Counted from the first letter of the stretch, positions 1 through 12,304 are shown. The stretch: DNA of 64,000 nucleotides from Leptodontidium sp. MPI-SDFR-AT-0119 (GCA_020726505.1 JAHLEZ010000011.1:2046001-2110000), one strand, 5' to 3'. Translations and numbers: made by a program. Notes: generated by a model from the sequence alone, not told the origin.

Positions 1-892
1 GCATTGGTTGGGCTATCCTCACTATGCCACATGGGGATTCACATTGGAGTCGTTGGGTGGCTGGATCCTCCCCTTCCTCTCCCTCCTGCACCGGAACATC
101 CGGCGTCTTGAGGAACGCGAGTTGTCCGTCCGTACTGGACTCGAGTAAGACAGACAGACATTCAGGGCAACTGCTGGCTGGCCTTGACTCGACATCTATT
201 CGACCGTCACTCCGATTTATCAGCATCAGCACCAGCACCAGCATCATCCTCAACAACATCCTCCCAGCGAGCAAACGGAGAGAACACCACATCACAGCCA
301 TGCCATAGGTATTTGTTGCCGGGACTGCCCTACCCTATTGTTTCACCCTCGACTGTCGTGTCATTCGCTGGTTGAGTCGATCCATCTTATACTCTATCTT
401 AGCTTACCTTACTCGAACCTGCACCTACACTTCCGCTTTACTTTGCTTACCCTTCCTCCGCTTTGCTTCGCGCAAATTGCAAGTCGACTGTGTCGATACC
501 ACGTTCGCTGGACGGTGTGTGAATATTCATTCGTATTGGTTCTGGTATTGGTATTGCTACGCACCTAGCTCGTTCAGTACCCTCATTGCGACAATACCTA
601 CCTCCCGACGAATCAATCTACCTCCCATACACATTCCACCTCTCCGCCGGCGTCGATGAGCATGCTTCCTACATCTACATCCGCAGACAAAAGAATACGA
701 GCTTGAATACCGTCCTACACTCAGAAGCTGAGGCAGGAGTCGGAGCTGGAAGTTGGAGACGGTGAACGACTAGGAGGGTGCGATCTCGAATACTTACGGC
801 ACGTCGGAGCAGGAGCTGTAGAAAGCCCCGGCCTTCACGCAAAGAACAGAAGTGAGGAGAGAAGCTGAAGGAAACCAAACAACTCCGTACTC
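1..892. other. Left-edge non-coding region and leader of the Vps62-like gene
   Basis: Only short overlapping open frames without family resemblance are seen. Pyrimidine-rich stretches (about 200-640) would fit a promoter or long 5' leader of the gene that starts at 893. No RNA gene or repeat recognised. Confidence 0.5.
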
Positions 893-2680
893 ATGAAGAG
901 CTTACGCCGTGGTGGCTTAGCCGTCCTCCTCATAATCATATCATGGTTCGGTCTAACAGCCCTCCACAAACATCTCGACCCGAATGAACATGCCCCAGAC
1001 GAGTTACGAGAAGATGCTTTCTGGATAGCGACATCGAAAAATTGGTTAGATAGACAAGCGTGTCGTTGGATAGGTCTCTGCGGTCTGGCGCATTGGCATC
1101 CGGATCCTGCGGTTCGACCATGGAACAAAAAGAGGGAAAAGAATAGGCAAGGAAGGGATGTGCAGCATGTGTTGAAAGAAGAGGGTGATGAAGAGGATGA
1201 TGATCGTGATTTGTGGGAAACGATACCGGGTCAAGGAGAGAGGTTGAAACCGGGTGATTGGGATGGTGATACAAGGGTTCTGAAAGAAGTGCCACAATTT
1301 GTCCTCGATCACGCACCACTCGTTCATCTCTACTCGGGAGAACAATTCTGGCCCTCGGATATTAGGGAACATCTTGCGCATGTTATGCCCTATTCTAACC
1401 TAACCGAATTGAACATCACTGGTTTCCGTCCTACAGTCGACAATCTCCACCAATTGAATGAAGGGAGGAAAGGAGCTTTCGTCTTCCTACACAGCAAAGA
1501 TGATGTAGAGGAACGACCAGAATGGTTAGGAAGCGCATACAACAAACCCATTCCCTACGACGACGATGAAGTTGACGATGATGACGATGGCGAGTTCAAG
1601 GAAGAGGAAATCCCCCTTGAGGAAATCTCATCTGGTGCCGTCCCCTCGGAAGAAGATCTAGAAACTTGGTTCGATCCCTACGGACCTAAACACAAAGTCG
1701 CCGCTCCAATTCCACCCACCTACCAAGCTCAAGCACCTCCCAAGAAGCAGAACAAAGAAACCTACCGGGAAGCCCTTCGTGCTCGGTCTCCCGCTCTTCA
1801 AAAACCAGGCGGCTACTCCCCTGCCCCCGCCATCCTTGTCCTCGTTGACAAGGGATCCGGTATTCTAGACGCTTATTGGTTCTATTTCTACTCCTACAAC
1901 CTGGGGACTACAGTGCTTAATATTCGTTTCGGAAACCACATTGGCGATTGGGAACATTCCCTCATTCGCTTCCATAACGGTGTCCCCAAAGCTATTTTCT
2001 TCTCTGCTCATTCTGGAGGCTTGGCATATTCATACTCAGCCGTCGAGAAAGGGAAGGGAAAAGGTAGAGAAGGGAGACCCGTCCTGTACAGTGCACTAGG
2101 CAGTCACGCTATGTATGCTCAGCCCGGCAACCACCCATACATCCTCCCATTCGGCATTCTCGCAGACGTGACAGATCGTGGTCCTCTCTGGGATCCAGCC
2201 CAAAACTACTTGGCATACCACTACAACACATCCGTCACCCACGGCGCCGACGCCAAATCCGCCCCTCCTCCAGATCCATCCACGCCCAACCCACCCAACA
2301 ACATAACAGACCTCGACCCCCTCTCCCCCACGGATGCCCTCTCCCTAAAACCCTCCCTCTCCGCCCGCCTCCGCACCCACAACCTCCCTCTGGAACACAT
2401 GAAATCCGCTCTCCAACCCGCTGCCAACACGCCCGACGCTCCCATGGGATGGTGGTGGTTCAGTGGTCACTGGGGTGATAAATTCTATGCTCTCGGCGAC
2501 GCGAGACAGTGGCGGTTCGTGGGCCAGTATCATTACGTCAATGGGCCTTTTGGACCGAGGTGGAAGAATCTGGGGAGGAGTAAGGTCTGTCAGAGCCATG
2601 GGGAGTGTCGGATTGTGGATAGTTTGAGGGAGGGGAAGAGGAGGAGTTGGACCGGGAAGAGGAGTTTGGGGGGAAAGTGA
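893..2680 (+). CDS. Vps62-like vacuolar sorting protein
   Basis: Single-exon gene of 595 residues with ATG at 893. Residues about 8-24 form one hydrophobic segment, a signal anchor or signal peptide. A very acidic insert (Asp/Glu run) lies near residues 223-240. The C-terminal half carries the hallmark of the Vps62/DUF946-type family: GDWEHSLIRF near residue 350, followed by HSGG and a SHAMYAQPG segment, then a WWWFSGHWGDKFY block near the end. In yeast, VPS62 is linked to cytoplasm-to-vacuole protein targeting; its biochemical role is unknown. The family assignment comes from these motifs; a vacuolar role is inherited from yeast and not shown here. The tail is rich in Arg, Lys and Gly. Confidence 0.85.
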   Translation: MKSLRRGGLAVLLIIISWFGLTALHKHLDPNEHAPDELREDAFWIATSKNWLDRQACRWIGLCGLAHWHPDPAVRPWNKKREKNRQGRDVQHVLKEEGDEEDDDRDLWETIPGQGERLKPGDWDGDTRVLKEVPQFVLDHAPLVHLYSGEQFWPSDIREHLAHVMPYSNLTELNITGFRPTVDNLHQLNEGRKGAFVFLHSKDDVEERPEWLGSAYNKPIPYDDDEVDDDDDGEFKEEEIPLEEISSGAVPSEEDLETWFDPYGPKHKVAAPIPPTYQAQAPPKKQNKETYREALRARSPALQKPGGYSPAPAILVLVDKGSGILDAYWFYFYSYNLGTTVLNIRFGNHIGDWEHSLIRFHNGVPKAIFFSAHSGGLAYSYSAVEKGKGKGREGRPVLYSALGSHAMYAQPGNHPYILPFGILADVTDRGPLWDPAQNYLAYHYNTSVTHGADAKSAPPPDPSTPNPPNNITDLDPLSPTDALSLKPSLSARLRTHNLPLEHMKSALQPAANTPDAPMGWWWFSGHWGDKFYALGDARQWRFVGQYHYVNGPFGPRWKNLGRSKVCQSHGECRIVDSLREGKRRSWTGKRSLGGK

Positions 2681-3392
2681 GGGGTTGTGAAGAGCGGGGG
2701 AGGGGGAGGGGAATGATTGGGAGTTTTGAATCCGTTGGAAATTAGATCTGGATTTGGATTTGGATTGGTGCTTTTTTGGTGTCTTTGGATTAGATGGATA
2801 GGGGTTGGATTTTCACGATTTGCATATACGCACCGGGAATTCGAGATGACGACATACCATGAGGATAAAGCTGAGGATGAAGATGAAGATGTGGGACAGG
2901 TTAGGGATCAGATGTAACGAAGATACGAACACGCGAACTGGAATGAGGACGTGGACGAGGATGAGGATGAGGAAGGAGATGAGGATCAGGACGATGTCGA
3001 GGAGGATAGCGAAGATTATAGACAGAGACAGACATTTATATTTCTTTTCTTCTTTCCCTTAATTTTTTTTTTTCTCTTCCGTTTCTTGAATTCTAGATAG
3101 CAGTCTTTCGGTCGTTCAGGCTTTCAGTCGTTCCTTAACTGCGTACGGAGTTACAGTACTTGCCTTATACCTTGTACATCTAGTCAATTCCTGTCTAGCT
3201 TAGGTCAAATTGAAGCTCAAGTTACAGTTCCAATGTCTTGTTGAATCTAGTATCTTATGAAGGTATTAGAAGAAGTGAAGAAGAGAAGAAGTGAAAGAGG
3301 AAAAGAAATAAGGAGAGAAGGAAGTGAAATGAAGAAAAAAAGTCTTTTGTATGGAGTCCGGAGAGCTGTGTATCCCTTGATATAGACAGTGT
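2681..3392. other. Intergenic, purine-rich
   Basis: Contains GA-rich stretches on the + strand (about 2850-3020 and 3250-3340) and T-rich tracts typical of 3' ends. Open frames here are low-complexity artefacts of the purine bias. No gene seen. Confidence 0.5.
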
Positions 3393-3971
3393 TCAGAAAT
3401 ACTTCTGGCAGACCTTCTCCATCCCCAACTCCTTACTCATTGGCTCAAGGAACTTATCAATCCCCTTCTCCCAGAAAGGATTCCTGGGGCTCACCTGCTT
3501 CGCCGTGGTATATTCCCAGTACTTGGGATACCATCCCGAAGTCTCTCAGTCAATAATACCCACGATCTCATCGCCGCGAACAAGAATGTTCCAACTACTC
3601 AGATCGCCGTGGGCGAAAACCGGCAAGCCCCAATCAACATCCTGCAAGGTGATCATCTCACTGAAATCTGGATAATGATTCGGACCCGCGTCGAATCCTC
3701 CGCGCAGATGTTTGTGAAACTCATGGATCGTCTTGAACGGTCCATGCCACATCGTCTCCCCATGTGGACGACAATCCCAAATCGGTCCACCAGCCGCATT
3801 CGACACGCCCTGACCCACTGGAGGTGCAGAGCGCGAAGCTCGACGACCATACCTTTCAACTGCTCCAGCACCCTCATTTGCGACTCCAGACTTCGATTGC
3901 TCCAACCCTTGCCTAACATGTCTGTGGGGTGGAGGTAAAGATGGCCAATTGAGGCAAGCGAGGAGCAACAA
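3393..3971 (-). pseudogene. Broken APH-family (aminoglycoside phosphotransferase-like) kinase gene
   Basis: The minus strand encodes the C-terminal lobe of a fungal APH/choline-kinase-fold protein. It has the catalytic loop HGDLSSWNILV (near 3590-3620) and the metal-binding GIID motif. The next codon, normally Trp in the IIDWE motif, is TGA (about 3548), but the frame then continues with a family-like tail (ETSGWYPKYWEYTTAK) to a stop at 3393-3395. A second lesion lies upstream. The segment KGWSNRSLESQMRVLEQL is in one frame, and its continuation (PPVGQGVSNAAGGPIWDC) is in another, with the switch near 3825-3840. The N-terminal lobe is absent above about 3971. One frameshift, one nonsense codon and a missing N-terminus make it a pseudogene. 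Intact relatives are often annotated as phosphotransferases of unknown substrate. Confidence 0.8.
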
Positions 3972-6201
3972 AACTACTTTACAAAAGACTTCATTCTTCG
4001 ACCATTATAACGTGAAAAAGTATAAAACTTTCAATAAAACTTCTAAATAGCATATTAATTCACCTCTCAAGTATGAATAATTCTAAGTGAGCTGTGGCTA
4101 GGGAAATCGCGACTTTGTCGTACTTAGAGGGTTTGCCTTTATCGGCCACCTTTTACTCCGCCCCACAGCATGTGTCCTTGAATCCGCTCCATTGCTATAT
4201 AAGCCCGTCCCTTCCGCAAGAATGCACAGTGTACTTTCGGGACTGGGATCGAGGTGTTCTCCGCTATGAATTGCAATGTATAAGCTTCGGGAAGATGCCG
4301 GTGGGGATGAGGAGGACTCCGCTTGGCGGGGGCCCAGTCATTGAAGGCACTTGACTGTGGCGAGGACGAGGAATCAGCGGAAGCGGGTATTCTTGATGGA
4401 GGGAGCTGTTGGGGCTGGTAGGTTGACTATGTTGGGGTTAATGGAGGGCGGAGTAGGTGGAGGGGTCATTTTGCTGTAGTGGTTTTTGAATTGTCTTGGC
4501 GTCTTGGAGAGAGCTTGAATAAATAGCTGCGCGTCTGCCTGGTCTGCGAACAAGATTCTGGAATTCGACGGCCTCTAGACTGCCTGTATGCAATGCAATC
4601 AACGCTGGCTGTTGGCGTTGTGGGAGGCGAGTGAGTAGTCGACTGGCACGGCACGCCTATGCAGGGGAAGCCGTTTCATGCACCGTTGCGGGGTGCATCC
4701 TGCCCCGAGAGACCCGACTGACGAAGGCGCCTCAATGCCTGCTGGACGGAGCCTATAGCTGACATCTGGAGCTGGAGATGTGATGCTGAGAGTAGTATTG
4801 GAGATGTTGTGACGAAAGAAGGAACGCGGAGCAGATGGTAGGGACAAGGAGAGGAGAATGCATTGATTGAGGTTGAGGTACAGCTTGTGAATTAGCGCCG
4901 AGCTAGTAATGTAAGCGAGCAGGGTGGACTTGACAAGTCGAGGCGGGCTGGCGGGATCTCAACCTCCTCGATCTCTACCTCGATGGGTAATATATCCACC
5001 CACCACCTCTTTCCCCTTCCCAAGTAACAAGCAGCTCTGTATCTCCAACCTTGTCAACAGGCATCCACCGAGAATCCATGACATTCGATAGAAACACCTT
5101 TCGGCTGACAAGGTCACCAACAGACAGCCACAGGCGACTGCCTCGTGGAAACCAGGGGCTCGGATCGCGCAGCCACCAGAACAAGGGGATGTGATCAATA
5201 TGCTGGAAGCCGAGAGACAGAGTCACTCTTTCATGCATACGCGGATGACGTCGGTGATGAAGAAACTCTCGGAAACGCCGAATTTTTTTAAGAAGATGGG
5301 GATCCTTCAATGAAGTCTGCCTTGTTGGGTTTTGTGCCAAGTGGTAGGTGAGCGTTAAGGGTCTCGGTCTCAGGTCTGGTTTTGGCTGACGTCGTCTCTT
5401 GTGGAAGGCCAGCGCTTGTTCTGAGGCTGTGTCTTGTCTGGCTTTACCTGTGGTCAACTCAAAATGGAGTCATCTACCTACAGGGGTAACGGGAACTTGC
5501 AGGATCTTGAACCTACAAACAATGGTCATAGAATCTATTGGAATTTTTGACTTGGTCTCTGATGGTTCTCAAATTGGAATCCAGTCTTCTGAGTGAAGGC
5601 ACAATGGATTCTTGCTCTTTCCAGCTCTTATGATCGAACGCTCATTATTGAAGCTTTGATTCTATCTGATGTTTTAAACTATGAGTTCTACATTTCTCTG
5701 TATGTTCATATACTCCGGGTCACTGTTGCTCTCTTTCAGCCCTGCTGAACTCGTTGTGCTTTGAACTACCCCGATTTGATAATATGCATCGTTCCACTAC
5801 CCGCAACCTTTTCATCAACGCAAATTCCAGAATATTATCAGAAGTGATGTTACTAGGGTTTGTATGATTCTTTCAACCTGCATGAAGCGAAACTCTCACC
5901 GACGTTGGTCGTTGGTGGCTGGCCACATATCCCTGCGACCCTTTATTATGGCCTTCAACCCATCAGGCAGAATGTCCTACAACCATGCTCACTTCCAACT
6001 TATCTCTATTTAAACGGCCACGCCTGCCCTTCCAGTATTCTGACCATCATCTCGAAATCTTTCCTCATTCTCAACCCTTCTCCAAGTCAACGATCAGGAA
6101 GTCCCGGAACCTCTTGGCCAAACCCCAGACAGTGAAGATACACTGAAAGTAGAGGCCGAAAGATCATATTAGCAAAGACCATCACTTCGGCGAATCACAA
6201 A
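3972..6201. other. Intergenic, no convincing gene
   Basis: The longest open frame is on the minus strand (4975-5457, about 160 residues, Arg-rich start). It lacks an ATG at its 5' end and matches no family I know. It may be chance or a fragment. AT-rich DNA lies at about 3975-4090. Bases 5600-6200 probably hold the promoter and leader of the dynamin-like gene. Confidence 0.4.
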
Positions 6202-8433
6202 ATGGCAATCGGAAACGGTCAAGCTCCGAAGAGCATGACTATCACCGACTCCCTCCATGATCTCCAAACAGATGAGCAGCGAAGAATCCTTGATACAGTT
6301 GCTCAAGTTCGGAAATGCGGCCTCGAAAGCATCTTGTCTCTGCCTCAATTGGTTGTTTGTGGTGACCAATCAGCAGGGAAGAGTTCAGTTCTTGAAGCCT
6401 TAACAGAGATTCCGTTCCCTCGAAATGATAACCTTTGCACCCGCTTCGCGACCGAGATCATTCTCCGTCGTGGTCTCATCGACTCTTTGACCATCAAGGT
6501 TATTCCAGACAATCAACGACCCTCAGCTGAGCAAGCAAAAATCAGAGCATTCGAGGAGTCAATCACAAACTTTGAAGACCTCCCAAGCATCATGAGTTTG
6601 GCCATGGAAGCTATGGGCATGGACGAGAATAGTGTATCCTCCTCGACCGGAGCATTTGCCCGTGATGTCTTGAGCATTGAGATAGAAGGGCCAACTCGAC
6701 CACAGCTCACCCTTGTCGATATTCCAGGGCTCATAGCGAACGCAACAAAGGGCGTCACAGATGCTGATGTGAAGATGGTGGCCGAGATCACCGACCACTA
6801 TATCTCGCAGCCACGTACAATTTGCTTGGCTGTCATCTCTGCCACCAACGATCATGCGAACCAGCCTATTCTCACCAAGGTCAGAAAGTACGATCCCCAT
6901 GGCGACCGTACCCTAGGCATCATAACCAAACCCGATCGCCTTTCCAGTGGCTCGGGAAGCGAAAAGGCATTCATATCATTGGCACAGAACGAGGATGTGT
7001 TTTTCCGTCTAGGATGGCACGTTCTCAAGAATCGCAGCTTTGAGGAGGGTGACTGTTCTCTGATGGAGCGTAACATTGCCGAGGACACATTCTTCCGCAC
7101 TTCAAATTTCAAGGCGCTGCCAAAAGAGGCTGTTGGAATCAATTCATTGAGGACCCGACTCAGCAGGCTTCTGTTCGAACACGTCAAACAAGAACTACCG
7201 AAGCTTCGCCAAGATCTTGAAGATGCACTGGCCAACACGAAGGCTCAGATCTCCGTCCTCGGAAGTCGTCGGTCCACACCGGGGGAGTGCAAGGCATATC
7301 TGGCCCAGCTCAGTTTAGAGATCTTTGAGATCTCCAAAGCTGCTGTCGATGGCCATTACGAGGGAGAGTACTTCCATGCTGCAATCTCTCAGAATACCTT
7401 CGACGACGATGATGGCGACATTTCAGCAAGCCGTGTCCGAGCAATTGTCCAGAAGGCGAACACCCAATTCGCCGAGATATTTCGAAAGATGGCCCACAAG
7501 TATCACATCGAGGTCAACGAGAATGACAAGGACGGACTCTATCCTTTCGATCCAAGCTGGGAGGATGAGTGCGAGAATGATTTCGGACTGCAAATTGGCG
7601 CTCCCGTTGAGATCATGAAGGAAGATGCTCTCAGATGGGTGAAACAGGCTCTGGCCAATACTCGTGGGCGCGAATTGGTTGGGAACTACAACCCACTGCT
7701 TGTCGGGGTTCTGTTCTGGGAGCAGGCATCCAAATGGAAGATGGCAGCTTCAGACCACATCGACAATGTTGCCCTGCAGTGCGAACACTTCTTGAAGGTA
7801 CTGCTCCAGGACAAGTGCCCCAAGGATGTTGAATCAAAGTTGTGGGAAACTGCCATCCACGATGCTCTCAAAGCACGCAGTACGGCAGCGCACGAAGAAT
7901 TGGGTAGAATAATGGAAGACGTGGGCGGCTACCCCATCAACTACAATCACTACTACACTGAAACCATCAAGAAACGTCGCACCAACCGACAACGAATCGC
8001 TCTCGTCAAGACTGCGAAAAAGGCAACCAAGACTGTGACTTTCGAGGACCCATCTGAAGGCCGTCAACCAGTCTCTACAACCACGGTCGACATTGACCAG
8101 ATCGTCAATGAGCTCAGCGCTAGCAATGACCAAAACATGGAAAGCTTCGGCTCTGAAGAAGCCCTCGACTGTCTCCTTGCTATCTACAAGGTCTCCCAAA
8201 AGACTTTCATCGCCAACGTCACCACCCAAGTCATTGAGCGCCACATCGTTCGAGGTCTGGAAAAGATTTTCTCCCCTGTTGTTGTTAACGCCATGTCTGA
8301 CACTGAGGTCGAGGCTATTGCTTCGGAGCCGCATTCTGCGAAGCGCCAGCGCGAGTTCCTCGAGGATCGCATCAAGAAGCTGCAGGATGGTCACAATATC
8401 TTCAAGGGCGTCATGGGTACGAGCAGAAATTGA
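6202..8433 (+). CDS. Dynamin-family GTPase (fungal Mx/dynamin-like)
   Basis: Single-exon gene of 743 residues. The GTPase domain starts near residue 45 with the P-loop GDQSAGKSS at about 54-62. The G3 motif DIPG lies near 172-175 and the G4 motif TKPD near 242-245. A long helical middle/stalk region follows, and the C-terminal segment (about 640-735) resembles the GTPase effector domain. There is no pleckstrin-homology or proline-rich domain, so this is the short dynamin-related type expanded in filamentous fungi rather than Vps1 or Dnm1. These proteins are expected to oligomerise on membranes and hydrolyse GTP; the cellular target is unknown. All core G motifs look intact. Confidence 0.9.
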   Translation: MAIGNGQAPKSMTITDSLHDLQTDEQRRILDTVAQVRKCGLESILSLPQLVVCGDQSAGKSSVLEALTEIPFPRNDNLCTRFATEIILRRGLIDSLTIKVIPDNQRPSAEQAKIRAFEESITNFEDLPSIMSLAMEAMGMDENSVSSSTGAFARDVLSIEIEGPTRPQLTLVDIPGLIANATKGVTDADVKMVAEITDHYISQPRTICLAVISATNDHANQPILTKVRKYDPHGDRTLGIITKPDRLSSGSGSEKAFISLAQNEDVFFRLGWHVLKNRSFEEGDCSLMERNIAEDTFFRTSNFKALPKEAVGINSLRTRLSRLLFEHVKQELPKLRQDLEDALANTKAQISVLGSRRSTPGECKAYLAQLSLEIFEISKAAVDGHYEGEYFHAAISQNTFDDDDGDISASRVRAIVQKANTQFAEIFRKMAHKYHIEVNENDKDGLYPFDPSWEDECENDFGLQIGAPVEIMKEDALRWVKQALANTRGRELVGNYNPLLVGVLFWEQASKWKMAASDHIDNVALQCEHFLKVLLQDKCPKDVESKLWETAIHDALKARSTAAHEELGRIMEDVGGYPINYNHYYTETIKKRRTNRQRIALVKTAKKATKTVTFEDPSEGRQPVSTTTVDIDQIVNELSASNDQNMESFGSEEALDCLLAIYKVSQKTFIANVTTQVIERHIVRGLEKIFSPVVVNAMSDTEVEAIASEPHSAKRQREFLEDRIKKLQDGHNIFKGVMGTSRN

Positions 8434-9445
8434 GATGCATGTGAGAGATGGTCTGCATCGGGCAATTTGATGTCAACTCTACTTCTCTTCTCTTTGTGAT
8501 CGATCATGAGCTGTCGCGTTTATAAAGTCGCGTGGGATTTTCTGGTTACTTTCAGCTGGTGTGGTTTTGATTTCGAGAGTTTGGAGAGATTTCATTTGTT
8601 TTGTCCTTGCTTTCGTTATGTTTTTGCAGTAGATTTGGCATAATATTCCACTTATACATTAATATCAAACTCACATATCATTTTCAAATCGAAGAGTCAT
8701 TTCCATCTGTTGCCCGATTATAATTGGAACGACCATGAAGTTCGCGAATCTCTCATCTTTGACTTTCTCATAAAGATCATCAATATCTACCCCTTGAGCT
8801 ACCTATTTTGATTCATTTCCGACTCTTCACGCCCAGCACCTTGTCGACATCCTCATCCTTGAGAGCCCGAGCATCTCGTAGGCACAATTCATACTTCGAG
8901 ACCCGTTCAAATTCGTCTTTGATAAATCACCTCTTGGCTCTCATATTCTGTTGAATCTGTCTCGTTGCGGCTAATATTCGAACAGAAGAATGAAACATGG
9001 GCGGGAATTTGGAAGGGAAGCGTGGTAAACAGAGCAGCCGAAAATAGGTCCTGTACGATAACAATTCCAAACTTCGACCTCCAGAAGCCCGATTTCTATA
9101 GAAAGTATGCTTCCTCCTCACCACCCCCAACAAAATCAATCATGGCGGGGGTACTCAAGAGCTGGGTAACAACAGCACACCCACATCACTATCGGGCGTT
9201 TATTTGCCCGCAAGTCAACAGCCGCTTCTGCATGCTTACAGGCTACATATTCCGCAGTGGCAGGTAGAAACTTATTTCGTTCACTGCAAGATAAGAGGCG
9301 TCAGCGCACGTCAGACACCTTCCGTAAGTAGGCTAGCCCGGCGGACTCATCCAGGCAGCCGGAAGCCTTGAAGCGACGTCGGTAGGGAGCTTCAAACGAA
9401 TTCTGTTTTATTTCATTGTGATAGTGATAGTGGTAGGATTGCGAT
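8434..9445. other. Intergenic between dynamin-like and carboxypeptidase genes
   Basis: No open frame with family resemblance. T-rich 3' sequence follows the dynamin-like gene, and the last 150 bases should hold the carboxypeptidase promoter. Confidence 0.5.
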
Positions 9446-11665
9446 ATGTTATTCTCGATTGTTGCGCTGCTGGCTGTGCCAGTCGTTCTGGCGAATTTCC
9501 CGCCCCCGATTACGGGAGTGAAGACGCTGAAGTCAAAATACAACGAGGGGGTCACGATTTCTTATAAGAAGGTATGATTGAATATATTGTATCTCCAAAT
9601 CGGAACCTCAATTGACATCTCTGCAGCCATGTCTGTGCGAAACAACACCCGGCGTGAAGAGCTATAGCGGCTATGTCCATCTTCCTCCCGGGCTCCTCTC
9701 AGACATCAACGGAGAATCTCAGGACTACCCAATCAACACGTACATATTTCCTCCACTCTCAAACAGCCATTTCTAATACCAAAATATAGATTTTTCTGGT
9801 TCTTTGAAGCCAGAAAAGATCCCCACAACGCCCCCCTCTCCATCTGGCTGAATGGAGGTCCAGGTGGTTCATCACTAATGGGCCTCCTCCAAGAAAACGG
9901 ACCTTGCTTCATCGGACCCGATTCCAACTCCACCATCCTCAACCCCTGGTCCTGGAACAACGAAGTCAACATGCTCTATCTCGACCAACCAGCTCAAGTA
10001 GGCTTCTCCTACGACGTCCCCACAAACGTAACCGTCAACTTCGCCGCCGAAGACGAAGCTAATATAATCCAACCCACGAACTTCACCCACGATAATATCA
10101 CCGCCCAAAACCACACTTTCTTCACTGGTACCATGGGAAGCCAATCGCCCTCTACTACGGCGAATTCAACTACCCATGCTGCCCATGCTTTGTGGCATTT
10201 TGCACAGACTTGGTTCTCGGAATTTCCGGCGTATAAGCCGAATGATGATCGGATTAGTTTGTGGACCGAAAGTTATGGTGGGCATTATGGACCGGGATTC
10301 TTTAAGTTCTTCCAGGAGCAGAATGAAAAGATTACGAATGGGACGATTAAGGAGAAGGGGACGCATTATTTGCATCTCGATACATTGGGCATTATTAATG
10401 GGTTGCTGGATATCGTTGAGCAGTTGCCTGCGTATGCTCAGATGGCTTATAATAACGTATGTCCAAGCGAAGTAATTCGCCTGTGGAAAGGATGGTTTGC
10501 TGATTTTGGAGTAGACGTATGGTCTTGAGTTGATCAACAAGACGACCTATGAGGATGAGATGCATGACTGGTTCAAGTCTGGCGGTTGCAGGGAGCAGAT
10601 GCTGAGATGCCAGAAAGTGGCGGCTGAAGAAGATCCTAATTGGAATGGTAATGTACCATCTGTAAACAAGTGCTTCGAGGATCTCGCGGGGCATTGTATG
10701 TCTATCATGGACGCAGGAGAAGGTATCAATGTAAGTCTCTCGAACTACTTTCAACTTGGAAACTTCTAAATCTCGACGTAGTGGGGGTGGTACGACATCG
10801 CACATCCTAAAGCAGATCCAACTCCTGAGCCATGTAAGAATTCTTCCTTTTCCTTCTACATTTCCTCAATTGAACTGACAATAAAAGACATGCACGGCTA
10901 CCTCACCCAAAGCTGGGTCCTCGAAGCCCTCGGCGTCCCTGTCAACTTCTCCTCCAGCTCCCCCGCAGTCTACACCGCCTTCAGCTTAACTCACGACATC
11001 GAGCGTCGTGGCTCCTTGGAAGCAGTTTCCTACCTCCTCGACAGTGGAGTAAAAGTTCACATGGTATACGGCGATCGCGACTACGCTTGTAACTGGCTCG
11101 GAGGAGAAACTGCCTCCTTAGCTATTAAGTATTCTCGCTCTGAAGATTTCAAGAAAGCGGGATATGCACCGATTCTGGGATCCGAGGGAGTAGGAGGCTT
11201 CGTGAGGCAGTTTGGGAATTTCTCGTTCTCGAGAGTCTTTCAGGCTGGTCATGAAGGTATGTGATTTTTTACCAATCTACCTCCTCAGGATTCTAGATCA
11301 GGACACGTACTAACAAACATCTAGTGCCATGGTACCAACCCGAGGTCTCATACAACATATTTATGAGGGCTATGTTTAATAAAGACATCGCCACAGGTCT
11401 GCTTCCAGTATTCGATGAGTTGTCAACTATCGGCCCCTCGTCGAGTTTCCATGTCAAGAATGCTGTTCCCGAAGCTCCTGAGCCGAAGTGCTATATCTTA
11501 AGTCCGGGAACTTGCACATTTGAGCAGTATGCTGGACTGAAAGACGGAACGGCTATTGTTAGGGAATTCTTCGTTGTTGGAAGTACGAGGGATGGGGGTG
11601 TTAATGAGTTGGTTGGAGAGGATGGACAACATGTCTTGAGTGAGGCGGCACAGCCAGAGTTGTGA
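9446..11665 (+). CDS. Serine carboxypeptidase (peptidase family S10), seven exons
   Basis: Exons 9446-9571, 9627-9739, 9790-10456, 10515-10730, 10782-10833, 10888-11256 and 11325-11665 join to 627 residues. The first 16 residues form a signal peptide ([16 protein letters not shown]). Family S10 features: LNGGPGGSS (oxyanion region), NPWSWN, the nucleophile in TESYGG (Ser near 240), the catalytic Asp in [10 protein letters not shown] (near 451) and the catalytic His in AGHEVPWYQP (near 513). Many NxS/T sequons suggest heavy N-glycosylation of a vacuolar or secreted enzyme. It removes C-terminal residues from peptides at acid pH. The complete triad argues for an active enzyme. The splice model is mine; every junction restores frame and a conserved motif. 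Confidence 0.9.
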
Positions 11666-12304
11666 AGTTGGAGTTTGGGAAAGTTGGAATGCGTTGGGTG
11701 GGATATTTTGTCCTTCTATACAGCTAGCTGTGGGTAACCAATCATTCCTCTGCAATTCTACTTGATCTTCAAGTGGCAAGCTTCCACAATCGCCTTTGGT
11801 TGCTTGACTCTTTGCCTTGTGGGGGTCAAAACAAAACAACAGAATACACTTTCAAAGGAACCCCTATAATTATTGACAACTCAATCAATTTATTTTTCTC
11901 GGATTCCTTGTTGGAGGTGATGTAGTATTTGCATTGAACCCCAAGTTCAGCTATTTTCAGAATTGGGTGAGTGTTGGTACCTGTTCCAGCTAGGCAAGCC
12001 CCGAAGGATTCGCTATTTAGCGATCCACTCCAGTGGATACAATTTCTCGCTTGTCCCTGAGATCCCTGGAATTACATGCATAAGCCCCCTGATGACAGGC
12101 CTTTTGCGGCACAGCCAGGCAGAGAGAGTCATGCCAATCTGCTAGCCAACAGCACCTACATCTACTGCGCCTCCCCGCTTTCAACCTCATATCTCACTCG
12201 GCATCCCACCACCCACACTCTTTTTTCATTTCTCTTCTATCTTTCATTTGATCTTTATCGGACTTCGAACCATTGCTCGCGACCCATATTTGCGGCTCTT
12301 AGCT
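11666..12304. other. Intergenic
   Basis: No gene recognised. Bases 12150-12304 are C/T-rich and look like the promoter and leader of the downstream membrane-protein gene. Confidence 0.45.

Noticed and set aside
2850..3060. Met/Arg-rich + frames in the GA-rich 3' region of the Vps62-like gene
   Set aside because: Low-complexity purine repeats produce these frames; not protein-like.
4975..5457. 160-residue minus-strand open frame, Arg-rich with a Trp-rich end
   Set aside because: It has no ATG at its head, no clear upstream exon and no family resemblance. Kept only as a comment in the gap entry.
7834..8394. 186-residue open frame antisense to the dynamin-like gene
   Set aside because: It lies wholly inside a confident coding region and mirrors its codon pattern; a shadow frame.
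12248..12304. Upstream extension of the membrane-protein open frame
   Set aside because: The frame is open but contains no ATG before 12305.
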